Position numbers and translations under genes: made by a program. From contig NC_092087.1 in NCBI RefSeq assembly GCF_045679555.1, forward strand, positions 85,094,447 through 85,158,446: a stretch of DNA of 64,000 nt, read 5' to 3'. Every line of letters starts with the position of its first letter. Within the stretch, counting starts at the first letter, position 1. Below are positions 60,226-64,000 of the stretch, one piece after another. This stretch comes from Salvelinus alpinus. Taxonomy: Eukaryota > Chordata > Actinopteri > Salmoniformes > Salmonidae. Below the pieces are notes generated by a model. It was not told the DNA's origin, made no database searches, and was given only the letters and a program-made list of their open reading frames with translations.

Positions 60226-61252
60226 GGCTAGTGACATGGTGGATAGAGTCTAGTGACACGGAGGTGGATAGAGTCTAGTGACACGGAGGTGGATAGAGTC
60301 TAGTGACACGGAGGTGGATAGAGTCTAGTGACACGGAGGTGGATAGAGTCTATTGACATGGAGGTGGATAGAGTCTAGTGACGTGGAGGTGGATAGAGTC
60401 TAGTGACGTGGAGGTGGATAGAGTCTAGTGACACGGAGGTGGATAGAGTCTAGTGACGTGGAGGTGGATAGAGTCTAGTGACATGGAGGTGGATAGAGTC
60501 TAGTGACGTGGAGGTGGATAGAGTCTAGTGACATGGAGGTGGATAGAGTCTAGTGACATGGAGGTGGATAGAGTCTATTGACATGGAGGTGGATAGAGTC
60601 TATTGACATGGAGGTGGATAGAGTCTATTGACATGGAGGTGGATAGAGTCTAGTGACATGGAGGTGGATAGTCTATTGACATGGAGGTGGATAGAGTCTA
60701 GTGACATGGAGGTGGATAGAGTCTAGTGACATGGCGGTGGATAGAGTCTAGTGACATGGAGGTGGATAGAGTCTAGTGACATGGAGGTGGATAGAGTCTA
60801 TTGACATGGAGGTGGATAGAGTCTATTGACATGGAGGTGGATAGAGTCTATTGACATGGAGGTGGATAGAGTCTATTGACATGGAGGTGGATAGAGTCTA
60901 GTGACATGGAGGTGGATAGAGTCTATTGACATGGAGGTGGATAGAGTCTATTGACATGGAGGTGGATAGAGTCTATTGACATGGAGGTGGATAGAGTCTA
61001 TTGACATGGAGGTGGATAGAGTCTAGTGACATGGAGGTGGATAGAGTCTATTGACATGGAGGTGGATAGAGTCTATTGACATGGAGGTGGATAGAGTCTA
61101 GTGACATGGAGGTGGATAGAGTCTAGTGACGTGGAGGTGGATAGAGTCTAGTGACGGAGGTGGATAGAGTCCAGTGACACGGAGGTGGATAGAGTCCAGT
61201 GACACGGAGGTGGATAGAGTCTAGTGACATGGAGGTGGATAGAGTCTAGTGT
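60226..61252. repeat. 25-bp minisatellite, about 41 copies
   Basis: The unit contains ggaggtggatagagtcta and (g/t)tgaca(t/c). G/T and AT/AC/GT variants are clustered by position, as expected from local unit amplification. Confidence 0.96.
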
Positions 61253-61860
61253 GTGTTAGATATTACTTCTTAGATATTACTGCTCTGTTTGAGCTGTGTG
61301 TTTGTGTGTGCGCATGTATGTGTGTTCCTGTGTTTGTGTGTGTATGCTTGTGTGTCTCTGTGTGTGTGTGTGTGGTTGTGTGTATGGTTTTGCGTGTGTG
61401 TGGTTGTGTGTATGGTTTTGTGTGTGTATGGTTGTGTGTCTCTGTGTGTGTGTGTGTGGTTGTGTGTATGGTTTTGCGTGTGTATGGTTGTGTGGTTGTG
61501 TGTATGGTTTTGTGTGTGTATGGTTGTGTGTGTGTGTACGTGTGGGTAAGTCAGTGCCAGAGCTTCTGTAAATTTGCATAAGTATTTGATGCTTTTGCTG
61601 GTGTGTGTGTGTGTGTGGTTTTGTGTGTGTGTGTATGGTTGTATGTATGGTTTTGTGTGTGAATGGTTGTGTGTGTGTTCAGAAGTGTCTCAGAGGCATG
61701 GTTTTGATACCCTGGCAGAAAAGTCTATGAGGAGACTGTGACTAATTAAATGTGAAAATAGCTCTCTCTCTCTCTCTCTCTCCGCTCTCACTCTCGCTCT
61801 CTCTCTCTCTTGCTTTCTCTCTCTCTCTTGCTCCCCCCCCCCCCCCCCCCCCTCTATCTC
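61253..61860. repeat. TG-rich degenerate repeat, then TC tract and poly-C
   Basis: gtgtgtatggttttg-type units (61300-61680), a (TC)n tract at 61760-61830 and a C run of about 20 near 61836. No gene. Confidence 0.85.
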
Positions 61861-62466
<606 letters not shown>

Positions 62467-62583
62467 TGTGTCAGGAGTAAAAGAACTTGTGTTTCACAGC
62501 AAGTCACTAACCCAACCCTTATAGTATGTATATTGAATCAACAGCTACACTTATGAGGTAAAACAAGCTGTTTGACAGCAACC

Positions 62584-62697
62584 TAACCCTTCTAGCAGTA
62601 CGGGGTTACCAGTGGCATCTACATAGGTTTCAACACTACCTAACCCTTCTAGCAGTATGGGGTTACCAGTGGCATCTACATAGGTTTCAACACTACC
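62584..62697. repeat. 57-bp direct duplication ending at an LTR
   Basis: Two adjacent copies (62584-62640 and 62641-62697; taacccttctagcagta... caacactacc) differ at about one base. The second ends exactly where the LTR begins. Confidence 0.9.
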
Positions 62698-63210
62698 TGT
62701 TATGCTGATGAATGAGGACCCAAAAGCGACGTAATAGTAACAGAGTCTTTATTCCAGTATTAAACAAATAATGATTCTCCTGGATATAATCAATGGTAAT
62801 CCAAAACAGGAAACTGAAATCCTCTCGTCAATAGAGAGGAACGCCTGGAGACGCGACCACAGACTGCAGGTCGCTTCGGGAAGGCACTGGCCGTAGCTGA
62901 CATTGACACCTGCTCACACGCAGCATCTGAAGAAGGCAAAGAACACGACAGGGCGAAACAAGGACACAGGAACAGCAAACATCAAACAAGAATCCGACAA
63001 GGACAGGAGCGGAAAACAGAGGGAGAAATAGGGACTCTAATCAGAGGGCAAAATAGGGGACAGGTGTGAAAGAGTAAATGAGGTCGTAGGGAGAATGAGA
63101 AACAGCTGGGAGCATGAACGGAACGATAGAGAGAGAGAAAGAGAAATAACCTAATAAGACCAGCAGAGGGAAGCACAGGGACAAGACATGATCAAAGACA
63201 AAACATGACA
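62698..63210 (-). mobile_element. 3' LTR of a Ty3/gypsy element (fossil)
   Basis: A 513-bp block starts TGTTATG and ends ACATGACA (plus strand), with matching inverted termini. On the minus strand it is directly preceded by a polypurine tract (GTGGGGGGGTAC), placing it as the 3' LTR of the element whose pol end lies at 63223-64000. The 5 bp before it are ctacc; the partner target copy is beyond the window. Confidence 0.82.
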
Positions 63211-63222
63211 GTACCCCCCCAC

Positions 63223-64000
63223 TCACCGAGCGCCTCCTGGCGCACTCGAGGAGGAACCCTGGCGGCAACGAAGGAAATCATCAATCAACGAACGGTCCAG
63301 CACGTCCCGAGATGGAACCCAACTCCTCTCCTCAGGACCGTAACCCTCCCAATCCACTAAGTACTGGTGACCACGTCCCCGAGAACGCATGTCCATGATC
63401 TTCCGTACCTTGTAAATAGGAGCGCCCTCGACAAGGACGGGGGGGGGGGAGGGAAGACGAACGGGGGCGCGAAGAAAAGGCTTGACACAGGAGACATGGA
63501 AGACAGGGTGGACGCGACGAAGATGTTGCGGAAGAAGCAGTCGCACAGCGACAGGATTGACGACCTGAGAGACACGGAACGGACCAATGAACCGCGGAGT
63601 CAACTTGCGAGAAGCTGTCGTAAGGGGAAGGTTACGAGTGGAAAGCCACACTCTCTGACCGCGACAATACCTAGGACTCTTAATCCTACGTTTATTGGCG
63701 GCTCTCACAGTCTGCGCCCTGTAACGGCAAAGTGCAGACCTGACCCTCCTCCAGGTGCGCTCACAACGTTGGACAAAAGCCTGAGCGGAGGGAACGCTGG
63801 ACTCGGCGAGCTGGGACGAAAACAGAGGAGGCTGGTAGCCAAGACTACTCTGAAACGGGGACAGCCCGGTAGCAGACGAAGGAAGCGAGTTGTGAGCGTA
63901 CTCAGCCCAGGGGAGCTGTTCTGCCCAAGACGCAGGGTTTCGAAACGAAAGGCTGCGTAAAATGCGACCAATCGACTGATTGGCCCTTTCTGCTTGACCG
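63223..64000 (-). mobile_element. Ty3/gypsy chromovirus, 3' end of pol (integrase C-terminus with chromodomain), partial
   Basis: The minus-strand frame reaching the window edge encodes the end of the integrase core (QLPWAEYAHNSL), the GPY-type module (LTPRFIGPFRVSQVVNPVAV), HPVFHVSCVKPF and a C-terminal chromodomain (YLVDWEGYGPEERSWVPSRD). This order is diagnostic of chromoviruses, whose chromodomain guides integration to chromatin. No break was seen in the visible part, which suggests a fairly young copy; the rest lies outside the window. Confidence 0.88.

Overview
The window is nuclear DNA from a salmonid fish (trout/salmon/char group; species not resolvable by eye). The evidence is vertebrate multi-exon genes with GT-AG introns, together with salmonid-type repeats: Tc1-like transposons, a tRNA-derived SINE, L2-like LINEs whose 3' end reads AATAAAAnTTGATTTG-like, and very large minisatellites and (TG)n tracts.

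Five host genes can be read. On the minus strand lie the first exon of nptxr (neuronal pentraxin receptor, 1-222, cut by the window edge) and a complete cbx6 (Polycomb chromobox, 7403-11246, five coding exons, 511 codons). On the plus strand lie pla2g6 (calcium-independent phospholipase A2 beta, 16842-42385, eighteen coding exons, 824 codons) and baiap2l2 (I-BAR/SH3 membrane-bending adaptor, 44920-56026, fourteen coding exons, 501 codons). A parvalbumin gene (57167-58526, minus, four coding exons, 111 codons) lies tail-to-tail with baiap2l2. All exon sets sum to a multiple of three with matching phases. Human relatives of these genes all lie on 22q12-q13, so this is a conserved linkage group. 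The genes do not form a pathway; their proximity is ancestral synteny.

Repeats make up most of the rest. 1-5.3 kb holds LINE copies broken by Tc1 elements and a SINE. 11.6-15.2 kb holds a Tc1-like MITE and a LINE with an internal 37-bp amplification. The introns of pla2g6 and baiap2l2 carry ten or so minisatellites, two more LINEs, an hAT-like fold-back element, a solo LTR and MITEs. 58.9-62.5 kb is satellite-rich and has no recognised gene. 62.7-64.0 kb is the 3' end of a Ty3/gypsy chromovirus that runs off the window.

The most striking observation is recurrent. In pla2g6 and baiap2l2 at least seven tandem duplications take in splice junctions, copying the last bases of an exon plus its GT donor, or an acceptor plus the first bases of an exon. 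Two have grown into kilobase arrays (about 88 copies of a 39/45-bp unit from 36481; about 77 copies of a 27-bp unit from 52980), so the true donor is followed by dozens of look-alike donors. Two baiap2l2 exons have long UG repeats in place of a normal polypyrimidine tract. No bacterial-type system, CRISPR array or new enzyme system was seen.
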